A DNA stretch of 64,000 nucleotides from Weissella coleopterorum (GCF_011304355.1 NZ_CP049888.1:1426001-1490000), one strand, 5' to 3'. Counted from the first letter of the stretch, positions 25,283 through 36,444 are shown. A program made the numbers and translations. Notes: generated by a model not told the origin, from the letters alone.

Positions 25283-27930
25283 TCAATCATGGAGGGAGTG
25301 TCGACGTTTCGAACTTTCTGACCAACTCATCCCGATCAAAAAGATCATAAACCCAATTGAAATAATGATTCCTTCATGTAGAAACGGCACTTGATATCGA
25401 TATTCCACCTGGTGCTGACCTGGCGCCACAACTGCCCCAAAAAGTAATTTGCTACTTTAACGGAATTGACCGAATGTCCATCTATATATACTGACCAACC
25501 TTTAGCATACGGAATTGTCGACATCAAAACAGTTTCACCCTTAGGAACATTAACCGTCCCTCGAATTTGTGTCGCACGTACTTTTTGGTATTGCATTCCT
25601 TGTTTTTGTAAACGCTGCGCTTGTTCAACCCAATTTTTTTCTTTTAGATTGTATAGTGATACGTTTTGTAACCACACTGTATTCGACTTTAAAATAAATT
25701 TAATTTGATGCTGAGCACAAATTTCTCCACTGTTTGGCAAAGTGTAAATCATCGTATGTCGATGCGCCGGAATCGCATAAATCGGCTGTCCATCAACTTG
25801 AATTTCTAAATTATCAGCATTTAAAGCTGATCCCAACGTTAAGTATGCTGGACCCGCCGTTTGTTTTTTGTAGTTCAAAGTTAAGCTAGCCGGTTGTTTT
25901 GGATTCAATTTTGATAAGAATGCGCCTGTCACGGTCTCTGGTGCGGTTAAATTATCAGCTTGCGCACCACTAAAATTCAAATTATCAAAAGTATCTTCAT
26001 CACTTCCCAGCAAAGAACGCCAAAGATTACTTTGATTTTTCACTGGATCATCATGGCGAGCCTCAAAATTAAGAACTGCGGGATCGGCTGCAAAAATCAA
26101 TGGTAAAGCTTGTTTATTTTTGGTAGTCTCAACCTCAGCTTGCTGACTGACCTTTTCATAATTATCAATGGTGTCATAACGATTATCATTAAACATTGTT
26201 GCCGGGATCGATCGCGTATTATTTTGATCAACTCGCAATAAGTAACGAATGCCCAACATACTATCACTAATTAATGTTCCGCCACCGTAGGCAATATAAT
26301 TATCACCTTCTGGTTGGCCCAAAACCGCCATCAATTCACTTTGTTGATGCTCTAACATTGATGAAAAAACACTACCTCCCGCATAACCAAATTGCATTGG
26401 ATCATCTTTTGTTCTTTGAAAATTCTTAGCAACGCGGTAGAAATCATTTTGCTTCTGTGGCAAGCCATCTGTGCTGGACTTAATGGTCTTGACGACCCGA
26501 TGATATTCTCGATTTGAGAGATAGCTTAGATGATTCAAAGTCAAAATAGTATTGATCATCATTTCACCGACCACTAAAAATCCGATCATCAGAAGCCAAA
26601 TTGGATGTTTTCGAATTTGCATCATTCCAAAAATCATTAGTCCAAAAACGGCACTGCCTAGTCCAATTTGGTATAGATTTAGGTAATCAAATTGAGTCCT
26701 TTGATAAATTATCAAAGTCACCACCATGAATGTAATAATAACTAAACCGCCAGCCTGCCATTTATTAAATTCAATCTTAGGTGACCAAACACTGGCCGCT
26801 AGCCAAATCAACCAGAAAATAAAGACAAAGCTAAATCGATATGGATACCAAACCGGAAAAGAGAAACCGTGCCAAATTACATTTAATGGTTGATACAGCA
26901 TTGATACCACAAAGAAGACCGTGATGATCAATCCCATCACCCGGGTTGACCTGCGTACTACCTTTGTCGTGAAAAAATACCAACATAGAATTAGAATCAA
27001 GCTACCAACAAAAATATTTGGCAATCCTGACTCAATTTGCTGAAAATCAAACGCTCCGATAAAAAATTTGGTTAGTAAATCAAGTGGATTATGATCAAAA
27101 ACGTTTTTAACATTTTCCCAAAAATGTTGACCTTTTGAATTATGCAAGGTGACTGCAGTTGGTAACCACATAAATGCCGATAAGCCCACCCCCATTAAGG
27201 AAGCAAAGATAAATTTACCCAACATTTTCAAGCACTCATAAAAAGGGTAAGGTTCCCATGTTAAGCGCCATAGAAAGTAACAAATTAAAAATAGTCCTAC
27301 CATATACATCATGTAGTAATTACAAATAAAACCTAAGGCAATCATTAAAATATACGGCCAATAACTATAGCCTGCTAAATAACGTTCAAAAAAAGCCACA
27401 ATTAAAGGTAGCAATATCACTACATCAATCCAAATTACATTTAATTGATTAACCACCATCCAGCCACTTAACGCATAAATTATTCCAAACATGGTCAACA
27501 TATATCCATTTTGCCAACGCATTAAACGTAACGACCAAGCCATACTTAAACTAGCTAAACCATAACGCAAGATAGTAAGCAGGAAAATCCCGACGGGCAG
27601 ACCAGTGCTAGAAAAGGGCAGCAACAATAGATTCAGTGGGCTAAAAAGATAGTAGGCCCCATCACTATAAAAATTACCTCCTAATCCTTTACTAAAACTA
27701 TATAGTAGACGACTCGGATCATGACTTAAACTGCCTTTAAGATAGGCAATAAAATCAATGTATTGTTGTCCTAAATCAACTGTTAAAACTGTATTATCAC
27801 CAAAGGGTGCTACACCTCGAAACGCAAAATAACCGGCTATAAAAATAGCCGGTCCTAAAAAGCTAAGCCATAAGGCTTGAGTGTTTGCACGCCACTGTAA
27901 CGGATTCATATTAATCGTTTTCTTGTGCAT
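25283..27930 (-). CDS. YfhO-family polytopic membrane protein, C-terminus frameshifted as sequenced
   Basis: YfhO/GtlA-type GT-C-like proteins add sugars to wall or lipoteichoic polymers outside the membrane. The protein starts [16 protein letters not shown], has about 12-13 membrane helices to residue 470, then a large extracellular domain. The as-read frame ends at 25345 with an unrelated tail after NYFLG. One extra G in the G4 tract at 25435-25438 restores [19 protein letters not shown], a final membrane helix ([14 protein letters not shown]) and a stop at 25283, for 882 residues. The restored tail matches the family layout, so the break is either an error or recent. It begins 11 nt after mltG, probably in the same operon. 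Confidence 0.85.
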
Positions 27931-27941
27931 GTCTAATCCTT

Positions 27942-29606
27942 TTATCTATTTTCCATCCCTTGATTGATCTTATCAACTTTAGCCACAGCTTCATCGTGAT
28001 CTTTTTGATTCTTCGTATAAGTAATGGCACCCGTTTTTAGATTAGCCACAAAGAATAGGTACTTCTTATCACGATCTTTTGGATTCAAAACTGCTTTCAC
28101 AGCCTGAATGCTTGGATTATTCATTGGTCCTGGTCCATAACCGGAATTTCGATATAAGTTAAATGGTGAATCAACCATCGTATCGTCAACTGATAAATTA
28201 ACTCGATCAGTCTGCAACGCATATTTAATAGCAACGTCTGATTGAATTGGCATATTAATGTCCAAACGATTTAAGAATACACCGGCAATAATCCGCATGT
28301 CCTTATCACCGACACCTTCACCTTGAACCAACGAGGCAACAGTCATCAATTCTTGAACGCTCATATTGCTTTTCTTAATTTTACTATAGTATGGTTGCAT
28401 TTCACTATCTGTTTTAGCGACCATGGCAGTAATTAGATCTTCCACTGTTTGATACTGCGCATAGTCGTAGGTTGCCGGATAGAGGTAACCTTCCAACCGA
28501 TAACGTGTATCTTTTGCCGCCATTGCTGAAGTTAATAACTTAGGATAATTTTTCGCTAACTTTTCTAAGAAAGTTTGATCATTAACCTTGGCTAAAAAAT
28601 CACTTTCTGTGAATTTATTTGAATTGCCAACTTTTTTAGCAAAACTCGCAATCCCTTCCCCTTCAGTCATTGTTAAGACCATATCATGATTTACTGGAGT
28701 ATCAGAACCACCTTTTAAGAGATGATCGACCAAAGTTTTCATTGGCATTGAGGGGCTTAATTGGTAGTAACCCGCTAACATGTTGCTAGCATCATGCGTG
28801 CTGACATAATGTAGAAAAGCTTTATTCGAATGGACCAAATGCTTATTCACTAATATTTGGCCGATCTGTTGCACTGTCGCTCCTTGGGGAATATATACTT
28901 CCTGCTTTTTACCATTCTTAGGCTGCATCGCACTGTAGTCATTTGATTGACGGTAAGAACTAATGCCACGCCAACCTAAAATCCCTACCAACAAAACCAC
29001 CAAGGTCAGGACAATCCACACAAATCGACGCTTACCATTTTTAGCAGTCATTTGTGGTCGTCGTTGCTGTTTACCCCGATTTAACTTGTTTTTCTTAACC
29101 GGTCGAATGGCTGTTGCATTGTTCGTCCGCTTCCCTTTTCGAGACGACTTTTTTGAGCGCATAACATGATTACCAGTTTTTTGCTCATTCAAACGGGCAC
29201 GTCGCGATAAAGTCTTACTAACCGGCGTCACCTGATTGGATGCCGTTTGATGTTCAACGGTCAATGCTTCGCTAGAAGTTAACCGCATATCAGGTTGATT
29301 AGTCGTCATGGGGCTCACTTGATCAGCCTTTAACTCCTTAAGGGCTGAATCCGGGTTAGCAACTGGTTGACTTAAATCCGACTTGGCTTTCGTCTCAGCC
29401 CCATTTGGTAAATTGACTGACGTGGTTTGTGTAATTGATGGTTGTTCTTTTTGCATTGCGCGCGAAGATTCATCTGGCTTAACCCTTTTTGGAGCTACCT
29501 TTGAACTTTTTTCAACCTCTTTTTTTGGTTCTACTTTTGGTTTATCACGTTTTAAAAAACCTTTTTTCTTTTTCTCATAACGCGAATTTCGCGGTTCAAA
29601 TGGCAT
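27942..29606 (-). CDS. mltG: Endolytic murein transglycosylase MltG with long basic cytosolic extension
   Basis: Membrane-bound lytic transglycosylase that cuts nascent glycan strands. I take the ATG at 29606 (MPFEPRNSRYEKKKKGF), which has GAGGAAG upstream; the in-frame GTG two codons earlier is less likely. The protein has 554 residues: about 205 basic, low-complexity cytosolic residues, a membrane helix (FVWIVLTLVVLLVGILGW) near 206-224, a LysM-like segment (QEVYIPQGATVQQIGQIL), and the YceG catalytic domain. The catalytic-region motif reads ASLVQGEGVGDKDM where E. coli has ASIVEKE; the second Glu is kept. It is first in an operon with the yfhO-like gene. Confidence 0.92.
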   Translation of the reverse strand: MPFEPRNSRYEKKKKGFLKRDKPKVEPKKEVEKSSKVAPKRVKPDESSRAMQKEQPSITQTTSVNLPNGAETKAKSDLSQPVANPDSALKELKADQVSPMTTNQPDMRLTSSEALTVEHQTASNQVTPVSKTLSRRARLNEQKTGNHVMRSKKSSRKGKRTNNATAIRPVKKNKLNRGKQQRRPQMTAKNGKRRFVWIVLTLVVLLVGILGWRGISSYRQSNDYSAMQPKNGKKQEVYIPQGATVQQIGQILVNKHLVHSNKAFLHYVSTHDASNMLAGYYQLSPSMPMKTLVDHLLKGGSDTPVNHDMVLTMTEGEGIASFAKKVGNSNKFTESDFLAKVNDQTFLEKLAKNYPKLLTSAMAAKDTRYRLEGYLYPATYDYAQYQTVEDLITAMVAKTDSEMQPYYSKIKKSNMSVQELMTVASLVQGEGVGDKDMRIIAGVFLNRLDINMPIQSDVAIKYALQTDRVNLSVDDTMVDSPFNLYRNSGYGPGPMNNPSIQAVKAVLNPKDRDKKYLFFVANLKTGAITYTKNQKDHDEAVAKVDKINQGMENR

Positions 29607-29821
29607 ATTCACTTCCTCGATTGCTTTTATATAATTTTAGTCTACGGTTTCAACAATAAGTTTCTATCAATATAAAAACATTATTATTCATTCGTGATCT
29701 GTTTGAAAAATTTAGATCAACGAAAATTATAAATAGTCCTGCATACTCCGGTTGTTTTCTCAATGGTTCCATTTTATTTATAAAAATTTCAGTTTATTTA
29801 AAACACTTTTAAAAATGATTA

Positions 29822-29866
29822 TTAAAAATGAGATTAGGCATAAATATCCCAATCTCATTTATTTTA
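29822..29866 (-). terminator. Rho-independent terminator after pheT
   Basis: The minus-strand stem AAATGAGATTGGGAT / ATGCCTAATCTCATTT has minor mismatches and a TTTAATAAT tail. The rest of the 300-nt gap between pheT and mltG shows no ORF; it must hold the mltG promoter, which I could not place confidently. Confidence 0.8.
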
Positions 29867-29915
29867 CCATCTCAACACTAAAACACCTAATTTGTTTAAA
29901 CAAAAGTGGCTAATT

Positions 29916-32336
29916 TTAACGAATTTCCGCTCTAAAAGTTTCTTTCAAGGTTGAAGTAATTGAATCCATCGCTCCCGTTACTACTTCATCAGTTAATGTG
30001 TTTTCGCGATCAACGAAAGTTAAGGCATACGCTAATGATTTTTGACTTCCGCTGACATTAACACCGGTATACACATCAAAGAGTTCGATTTTTTCAAGAT
30101 AACGCCCGCCAGCTTGGATAATCACTTGCTGTAGTGTCGCAGCATCCAAGTCTTTATCCACCAAAATAGCCATATCACGCGCAATTTCAGGATAACGCGA
30201 AATTGCGTTATATTGTGTTTTTAACTTTGGCAAAGCAATAATTGTATCCAAGTTTAATTCAAATCCAAAGGTTTCATTGATTTTATAACTTTTTGCAGTT
30301 AATGGATGAATTTGTCCCAACATACCAATATAAGTATCCCCAACATAAATATCCGCTGTACGTCCTGGATGCATTTGTGCATGTTGGTCGGTTGCTACAA
30401 ATTTGAACGGTTGTTTAAATTGATAATTTGCTAACAAACGTTCTACAATCCCCTTCAAAGTGTAAAAATCAACATTTTCTGCTTGATCAATCCATGAACG
30501 TTCTTCCCAATTGCCTGAAATCACCCCTGCCAAGTGCTCAATTTCTCGAGGCTGCTGTTGATCAGAATCAGCAATGAAAATTCGGCCTTGTTCATATAGG
30601 GCTATATCCTTTTGATTGTGAGCGACATTATAAGCCACATCGTCCAACAGACCAGTCAACAATGAGCTACGCGTTTGTTGTCGATCCTGAGACATTGGAT
30701 AGTTCAGTTGGACTGGCGTTCCTGGTTCAAGTTGGAAATGTTGTGCTTTTTCGGGAGTAGTTAACACATACGACATAGCTTGGTTTAAGCCTAATCCTTC
30801 TAGCACATGGCGACTAGCCCGCATCAAAGTTTGTGCCGTGGTTAAACCACCCGGTGTCATTTCACCCACTGGCAAAGTTGTTGGTAAATTATCATACCCA
30901 TACATTCGCGCAATTTCTTCGATCAAATCAGCAGCAATTGAAATATCCCAACGCCGGGTTGGGATTACAACCTTGAATTCATCACTATTTTCTTGGTAAG
31001 AAAATTGCAGCCGGTCAAAGATTGCTCCCACTTCACTGGTTGAAATTTTAATTCCCAAGACTCTTTGAACATGATTCAAAGTGACTGAAACAACGGGTAA
31101 TTCAACTGTTTTAGCTTGTGCAATAATCGGTTCCGATAAGATCTCTCCGGTGCCAAGTTCCGCAATCAAAGTCGCCGCATGATCCAAAGCCACTAAGGTC
31201 ATTGACGCATCAACCCCACGTTCAAATCGTTGTGAGGCCTCAGAATGTAAACTCTGATCCCGTGCCGTATGGCGAATGGCGGTTGGTTCAAAAATAGCAG
31301 CTTCTAACACAATCGTAGTCGTCTGTTCGGTAACTTTTGTTGAAGTCCCCCCCATCACTCCGGCAAACATCAAGGGTTGATCATTAGCGGTGATTAAAAT
31401 ATCGCCCGCACTTGTCTCTCGCTCAATATCATCAAGAGTCGTCAATTTTTCACCATCTCTAGCCGCCCGAACCTGTAAATGAGGACTAGGCAATTGGTCA
31501 AAATCAAAAGCGTGTAAAGGTTGTCCATACATTAACATTAAATAATTAGTAGTATCAACAACATTATTAATCGGCCGAATCCCCATATTCCAAAGACGCT
31601 TTTGCATCCATAGTGGGGAATCTTGAACCTTCACATCCTTAATTACCCGTACACTATAAGTGGAAGCTAATTCACTAGGCGCTTCCACTGCTAAGATCTC
31701 ACTTGTCTTTTGCTCAATTTCACGTAAATTGAATTGCGGTAAACTGAGTGGTACATCCAACATTGCTGCCACTTCAAATGCCGTTCCATTCATCGATAAC
31801 ATATCAGCACGATTTGGTGTAATTCCAGTTTCCAAAACATGATCATCCATTCCTAGAACATGGAAAGCATCCTCCCCAGGCACAAGATCTTTAGCATCTT
31901 CTGCATTGAAAACCCAAATACCGGCTTCTAATTCTTTAGGTGCTAAATTATCATCTAGTCCAATTTCTTGTAATGCACAAAGCATTCCATTTGAACGGAC
32001 ACCACGTAACTTACCCTTTTTAATTTTAATACCATCACCAATCACTGATCCATGTTTAGCTAAAATTACGGTTTGCCCTTCAGCAATATTAGGGGCACCT
32101 GTAACAATTTGGATGGGTTCATCTTCACCCGCATCTACCTGCGTAATCACCATATGGTCTGAATCTGGATGAGGCTCAACGGTAAGAACTTTAGCGATGA
32201 CTACTTTTTTCATCTTACCTTGCATTTGTGAGTTGCCTTCAATTTCAACAGAAGTTCGCGAAATTTTTTCAGCTAGCTCATTGACTGGTAAATCAATCGT
32301 CATATAATCTTTGAGCCAATTAGTTGATACTTTCAT
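29916..32336 (-). CDS. pheT: Phenylalanine-tRNA ligase beta subunit
   Basis: Forms the alpha2-beta2 enzyme that charges tRNA-Phe. The 806 residues show the standard order: N-terminal tRNA-binding EMAP-like domain (about 40-150: KVLTVEPHPDSDHMVITQVD), B3/B4 editing domain (about 210-390), B5 domain (about 405-475), catalytic-like core, and C-terminal FDX-anticodon-binding domain (from about 710: ISRYPEIARDMAILVD). It begins 5 nt after pheS, preceded by AAAGGAT, in a two-gene operon under T-box control. Confidence 0.97.
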   Translation of the reverse strand: MKVSTNWLKDYMTIDLPVNELAEKISRTSVEIEGNSQMQGKMKKVVIAKVLTVEPHPDSDHMVITQVDAGEDEPIQIVTGAPNIAEGQTVILAKHGSVIGDGIKIKKGKLRGVRSNGMLCALQEIGLDDNLAPKELEAGIWVFNAEDAKDLVPGEDAFHVLGMDDHVLETGITPNRADMLSMNGTAFEVAAMLDVPLSLPQFNLREIEQKTSEILAVEAPSELASTYSVRVIKDVKVQDSPLWMQKRLWNMGIRPINNVVDTTNYLMLMYGQPLHAFDFDQLPSPHLQVRAARDGEKLTTLDDIERETSAGDILITANDQPLMFAGVMGGTSTKVTEQTTTIVLEAAIFEPTAIRHTARDQSLHSEASQRFERGVDASMTLVALDHAATLIAELGTGEILSEPIIAQAKTVELPVVSVTLNHVQRVLGIKISTSEVGAIFDRLQFSYQENSDEFKVVIPTRRWDISIAADLIEEIARMYGYDNLPTTLPVGEMTPGGLTTAQTLMRASRHVLEGLGLNQAMSYVLTTPEKAQHFQLEPGTPVQLNYPMSQDRQQTRSSLLTGLLDDVAYNVAHNQKDIALYEQGRIFIADSDQQQPREIEHLAGVISGNWEERSWIDQAENVDFYTLKGIVERLLANYQFKQPFKFVATDQHAQMHPGRTADIYVGDTYIGMLGQIHPLTAKSYKINETFGFELNLDTIIALPKLKTQYNAISRYPEIARDMAILVDKDLDAATLQQVIIQAGGRYLEKIELFDVYTGVNVSGSQKSLAYALTFVDRENTLTDEVVTGAMDSITSTLKETFRAEIR

Positions 32337-32341
32337 GTTAA

Positions 32342-33385
32342 TTATCCTTTCTGGTCAAATTGCGTTAAGAAGCGCATATCATTGAGATAGAAGTTACGAA
32401 TATCTTCCACGCCATACTTCAACATCGCAAATCGATCGGGTCCCATTCCAAAGGCAAATCCACCATAAACGTTTGGATCAACTCCAGCAGCCTTCAAAAC
32501 ATTAGGATGCACCATCCCGGCCCCCAAAACTTCAATCCATTCAATATCTTCTGGCTTCGTATCTGCTGTGACGGCACCCCACGAAATATCTACTTCAACT
32601 GAAGGTTCTGTAAACGGGAAATATGACGGACGTAACCGAATTTCATGATCTGCGCCAAATAATTGATGGGCAACAGCTAATAAAGTCCCCTTCAAATCTC
32701 CCATCGTAATATTACGATCGATGACTAACCCTTCGACCTGATGAAATTGATGCGAGTGTGTTGCGTCGTCCGTATCACGGCGATAAACTCGTCCTGGCGA
32801 AATCATTTTCAAAGGTCCTGTCGTGAAATCATGTTGTTCTAAAGTCCGTGCTTGGACTGGTGAAGTTTGAGTCCGCATTAGAATCTCAGATGTAATATAA
32901 AAGGTATCCTGCATATCACGAGCAGGATGATCTTTTGGTAAATTCATCATTTCAAAATTATATTTATCCTGTTCGACTTCTGGTCCGGCGATAACTTGAT
33001 AACCCATTCCAATAAATTGATCTTCTAATTCATCAATAATTTGTTGTAAAACATGGGGTTGACCTTGCTTGACTTTACGCCCTGGTAAAGTCACGTCGAG
33101 CGTTTCCTTTTGTAATTGATATTTTAAAGCGGCAGCTTCAAACTCAGCCTGGCGTTCTGCAATGGCAGCTGAAATGACATCTCGAATTTCATTGGCCATC
33201 GAACCAACCGTGGGCCGTTCTTCGGGCGTTAAATCCTTCATTCCCCGTAAAATATTAGTTAACGAACCCTTCTTACCTAACCAATTAACCCGAGCATTTT
33301 GTAGATCCTGCGCATTTTCACTTTTTTCATCAATATCTTGCAAAGCTTGTTGGCGTAATTTTTCTAAATCTTGAATTAGACTCAT
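32342..33385 (-). CDS. pheS: Phenylalanine-tRNA ligase alpha subunit
   Basis: Catalytic subunit of class II PheRS. I use the ATG at 33385 ([20 protein letters not shown]), which has GAGGAG at proper spacing, rather than the GTG six bases earlier. The 347 residues have an N-terminal coiled coil and class II motifs: motif 2 region ([20 protein letters not shown]) and motif 3 ([17 protein letters not shown]). The Phe-pocket alanine position lies in GFAFGMG. It is first in the pheST operon, downstream of a T-box leader. Confidence 0.97.
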   Translation of the reverse strand: MSLIQDLEKLRQQALQDIDEKSENAQDLQNARVNWLGKKGSLTNILRGMKDLTPEERPTVGSMANEIRDVISAAIAERQAEFEAAALKYQLQKETLDVTLPGRKVKQGQPHVLQQIIDELEDQFIGMGYQVIAGPEVEQDKYNFEMMNLPKDHPARDMQDTFYITSEILMRTQTSPVQARTLEQHDFTTGPLKMISPGRVYRRDTDDATHSHQFHQVEGLVIDRNITMGDLKGTLLAVAHQLFGADHEIRLRPSYFPFTEPSVEVDISWGAVTADTKPEDIEWIEVLGAGMVHPNVLKAAGVDPNVYGGFAFGMGPDRFAMLKYGVEDIRNFYLNDMRFLTQFDQKG

Positions 33386-33424
33386 TTTCACACTCCTCTT
33401 TTTTATCGAACTCGCTTATAAATA

Positions 33425-33640
33425 AAACGTCCCTTCGGCCAAAAAGCCAAAGGGACGTTAATTAACGTGGTACCACCCAAGTTTTGTAGGTAAAATCACT
33501 ACACTTACGGCATTCATTAACGGAAATGACCCGGATTAATCTTATCAATTAATCAACTCCCGGCTGAAATTCAATCTTAATCAAGGCGACTTTCCACCAT
33601 CCGTCGCTCTCTAAATCCTGATTTAAAATCTACTAGACCG
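33425..33640 (-). ncRNA. T-box leader (tRNA-Phe responsive) upstream of pheST
   Basis: The RNA holds the invariant T-box core GGGTGGTACCACG (near 33468-33480, minus strand). Stem I begins at AGAGAGCGACGG. The specifier region GAATTTCAGC contains TTC (Phe), and a terminator follows: ACGTCCCTTTGGC / GCCGAAGGGACGT with TTTTATTT. Uncharged tRNA-Phe should favour antitermination. Confidence 0.93.
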
Positions 33641-33661
33641 TTCAAAGTTTCTACAACTTAA

Positions 33662-33689
33662 AGTATACAAGCTTCCTTTTAAAATACAA
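33662..33689 (-). promoter_or_regulatory. pheST promoter
   Basis: TTGTAT (-35), a 16-nt spacer and TATACT (-10) on the minus strand direct transcription into the T-box leader. The same stretch contains CAAGTTTCCTT / AAGGAAGCTTG, a hairpin that may help end gltX transcripts. Confidence 0.6.
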
Positions 33690-33716
33690 GGAAACTTGTT
33701 ATCAATAATCATTCGC

Positions 33717-35213
33717 TTATATAAATTCACGGATATTTTTCAATGAGGTGTCACGTCCTAACAATTCCATCACATCACCTAAGTTTGGACCTTCATTGAC
33801 CCGTGAAGCCGAAATTCGTAATGGCATCCATAGATCACGCCCCTTAACACCCGTTTCATTTTGTAGATTCCGAATTGACGCCACAATCGAACCGGCATCA
33901 AAAACAGGCATCTCTTCAAGCATCTCTAGCCAACGCGTCAAAAGTGCTTTAACGTAGTCTTTTTCCATCCATTCCATCGAATCTTCCCCTAAATCGGCCT
34001 TCGTCGTTAAGTCAAAGAAAACCGGTTTAACCAAAGGAACAATTTGCGATGTGTATGAAATTCCATCTTGATGGAGTGCCATGACACGCCGAACCCATTG
34101 CAATTTTTCCGTTGTTAATTCAGCCGATGTGATCAACTTGGCATCAATTAATTCATGGATTAATTTATCAAATAAGACCCCTTCATCAATCTTTTTAACC
34201 CATTGATTATTAACCCATTCCAATTTTTTATTATCAAATTTAGCGGGTGATTTAGATAATCGTGCTGGATCAAACATTTTAATCAATTGCTTCTTGGTGA
34301 AAATTTCTTTTTCACCAACTGGTGACCAACCTAACAATGAAATGAAGTTCAACATAGCTTCAGGTAAATAACCCATTGATCGATATTGCGAGATAAAAGC
34401 AATCACATTGTTGTCACGCTTTGACAACTTCTTACCAGTTTCTGCATTCAAAATCAGCGTCATGTGCCCATAAACAGGTGCTTCCCAGTCAAATGCTTCA
34501 TAAATCATCAATTGCTTAGGTGTATTTGAAACATGTTCATCCCCACGTAAAACATGCGAAATTTCCATCAAATGATCGTCCACAACTACGGCAAAATTAT
34601 AAGTTGGCATACCATCGGCTTTTTGAATTACCCAATCGCCACCCACTTGTTCCGCACCAATCTCCACATGCCCTTTCACAAGGTCTTCCCACGCAAAAAG
34701 TTGCTCTTTAGGAACACGGAAACGTACAACTGCAGGTAACCCTTTTGCTTGGGCCGCTTCTTGAGCAACAACAATTTCAGCATCGCTCATTCCTTCATAT
34801 TCATAAACATAATGTGGCGCTTGCTTTGCGGCTACTTGCGCTTCACGCTCAGCCTCAAGCTCTTCTGAAGTTTTATAAGAATAATATGCTAACCCACGAT
34901 CTAATAACTCTTGAATATATCGTTTATAAATATCTAACCGTTCAGACTGACGATAGGGTCCATATTTTCCGGGATTACGGGGTGATTCATCCCAATCAAG
35001 CCCTAACCATTCTAAGTTATCAAATTGTGATTCTTCACCATCATCTATATTTCTTGATGTATCAGTGTCTTCGATTCGAATGATAAATTCACCGTTAAAA
35101 TGCCGCGCAAACAACCAATTAAACAAAGCTGTTCGCGTATTTCCAATGTGTAAATAACCCGTTGGTGAAGGGGCATATCGTACCCGTACTTTTTTATCTG
35201 TGGCTTCAGTCAT
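33717..35213 (-). CDS. gltX: Glutamate-tRNA ligase
   Basis: Class I synthetase charging tRNA-Glu, and probably tRNA-Gln in organisms using the amidotransferase route. The 498 residues start with VRYAPSPTGYLHIGNTRTAL, where HIGN is the HIGH motif. The KMSKS motif appears as KLSKRDN (about 258-264). The DEHVSNTPKQL catalytic-core segment and the helical anticodon-binding C-terminus are present. It is a single gene between yacL and the pheST leader; its promoter is in the 77-nt gap before it. No T-box is visible upstream. Confidence 0.96.
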   Translation of the reverse strand: MTEATDKKVRVRYAPSPTGYLHIGNTRTALFNWLFARHFNGEFIIRIEDTDTSRNIDDGEESQFDNLEWLGLDWDESPRNPGKYGPYRQSERLDIYKRYIQELLDRGLAYYSYKTSEELEAEREAQVAAKQAPHYVYEYEGMSDAEIVVAQEAAQAKGLPAVVRFRVPKEQLFAWEDLVKGHVEIGAEQVGGDWVIQKADGMPTYNFAVVVDDHLMEISHVLRGDEHVSNTPKQLMIYEAFDWEAPVYGHMTLILNAETGKKLSKRDNNVIAFISQYRSMGYLPEAMLNFISLLGWSPVGEKEIFTKKQLIKMFDPARLSKSPAKFDNKKLEWVNNQWVKKIDEGVLFDKLIHELIDAKLITSAELTTEKLQWVRRVMALHQDGISYTSQIVPLVKPVFFDLTTKADLGEDSMEWMEKDYVKALLTRWLEMLEEMPVFDAGSIVASIRNLQNETGVKGRDLWMPLRISASRVNEGPNLGDVMELLGRDTSLKNIREFI

Positions 35214-35290
35214 TCCATTCTACCTTCTTTAATTAATTTTTTAATAATCTCAACAATTTCCAAAACAATATTAATTTACGCTATTCACGC

Positions 35291-36415
35291 TTACTTTTCA
35301 AGCGCAACCGTCGCCAAATAATCACCAAAGATCATGCGACCGGCGTCAGTTTGCAAGCTGGACGTAACTTCTACTTTAACGTGTTGTTGTAGATGTTTTT
35401 TCCCATCCTCTACCACTACCATGGTTCCATCATCTAAATAACCAATTGCTTGCTGGCGTTCCCGCCCATTCTTGACCAAAACTACCTGTAATTGATCGCC
35501 AACCGCTACTTGGGCACGTAAAGCACTGGCTAACGCGTTCAAATTCAAAACCTCAACATTTTGAAATGTGGTGACCTTATTTAGGTTATAATCATTGGTC
35601 ACCAAAACACCACCCAATTCCTGTGCGAGCCGAATTAATTTTTCATCGACCTCTTTAATATCCTCATAGTCACCGTCCCACATTTCAAGAGGGATCGTCT
35701 GTGTATCACGCAACTCATTTAAGATATCTAAGCCCCGCCGTCCGCGGACTCGTTTTAACGGTTCACCTGCATCTGCAATGTATTGTAATTCATACAAGAC
35801 AAAATTTGGCACTAATAACGTTCCTTCAATCCAACCCGTCTTGACTAATTCCAAAATACGACCATCAATCAAAATATTAGTATCTAAAATTTTATAATGA
35901 TGAAAATTAGCTTCATCCAGTGGTTCATTGACGATGGTTTCTTCAGAATTCCCTCGCGTTGATCGAATCCGAAGGCGTGACATTAGACTTGTCATGAAGT
36001 GATAAACTTCATCCATTCTTCCCGTCCCAATACGATAACCCAAATAACCTAAAACAATCATGGCCAACAATGGGATTCCAGTATTGAAGAATAGGTTAGG
36101 AATACTCCGTAGAGGTGCCGTTGCTAAGAAAGCGAGCGCCAACCCAATAATTGTTCCTAAACTCCCCAATAATAATTTAAGTGGTGGCTCTTCCGTTAAG
36201 GTTTGTTCCACCCCCCTTAGCAAACGATCAAAAAATGACCATGTGAATAAACTCAATAGGTAAAAAATAATTGCACCAAGGATAAATCCTGAAACTGGAT
36301 TATTGATCCATAAAATATGTGAATAACCTATTAAATTCCACAGGTCCGGTAGATAGGCAATTCCAAGTGCCCCACCACCGAGGATATACGCTAATTGAAT
36401 AATTCTTTTGCGCAT
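35291..36415 (-). CDS. yacL: PIN/TRAM-domain membrane protein (YacL type)
   Basis: Predicted membrane-tethered RNase-like protein. The 374 residues have four N-terminal membrane helices (to about 135), a PIN domain (about 170-290: YKILDTNILIDGRILELVK, acidic residues D and E at the metal site, later LVTNDYNLNK), and a C-terminal TRAM RNA-binding domain (LQVVLVKNGRERQQAIGYLD). It follows radA by 29 nt and precedes gltX, the conserved Firmicute order radA-yacL-gltX. The catalytic acids look intact. Its in vivo RNA target is not known. Confidence 0.92.
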   Translation of the reverse strand: MRKRIIQLAYILGGGALGIAYLPDLWNLIGYSHILWINNPVSGFILGAIIFYLLSLFTWSFFDRLLRGVEQTLTEEPPLKLLLGSLGTIIGLALAFLATAPLRSIPNLFFNTGIPLLAMIVLGYLGYRIGTGRMDEVYHFMTSLMSRLRIRSTRGNSEETIVNEPLDEANFHHYKILDTNILIDGRILELVKTGWIEGTLLVPNFVLYELQYIADAGEPLKRVRGRRGLDILNELRDTQTIPLEMWDGDYEDIKEVDEKLIRLAQELGGVLVTNDYNLNKVTTFQNVEVLNLNALASALRAQVAVGDQLQVVLVKNGRERQQAIGYLDDGTMVVVEDGKKHLQQHVKVEVTSSLQTDAGRMIFGDYLATVALEK

Positions 36416-36444
36416 GTCAACTTCCTCCTATGTCTGTTTATTAA

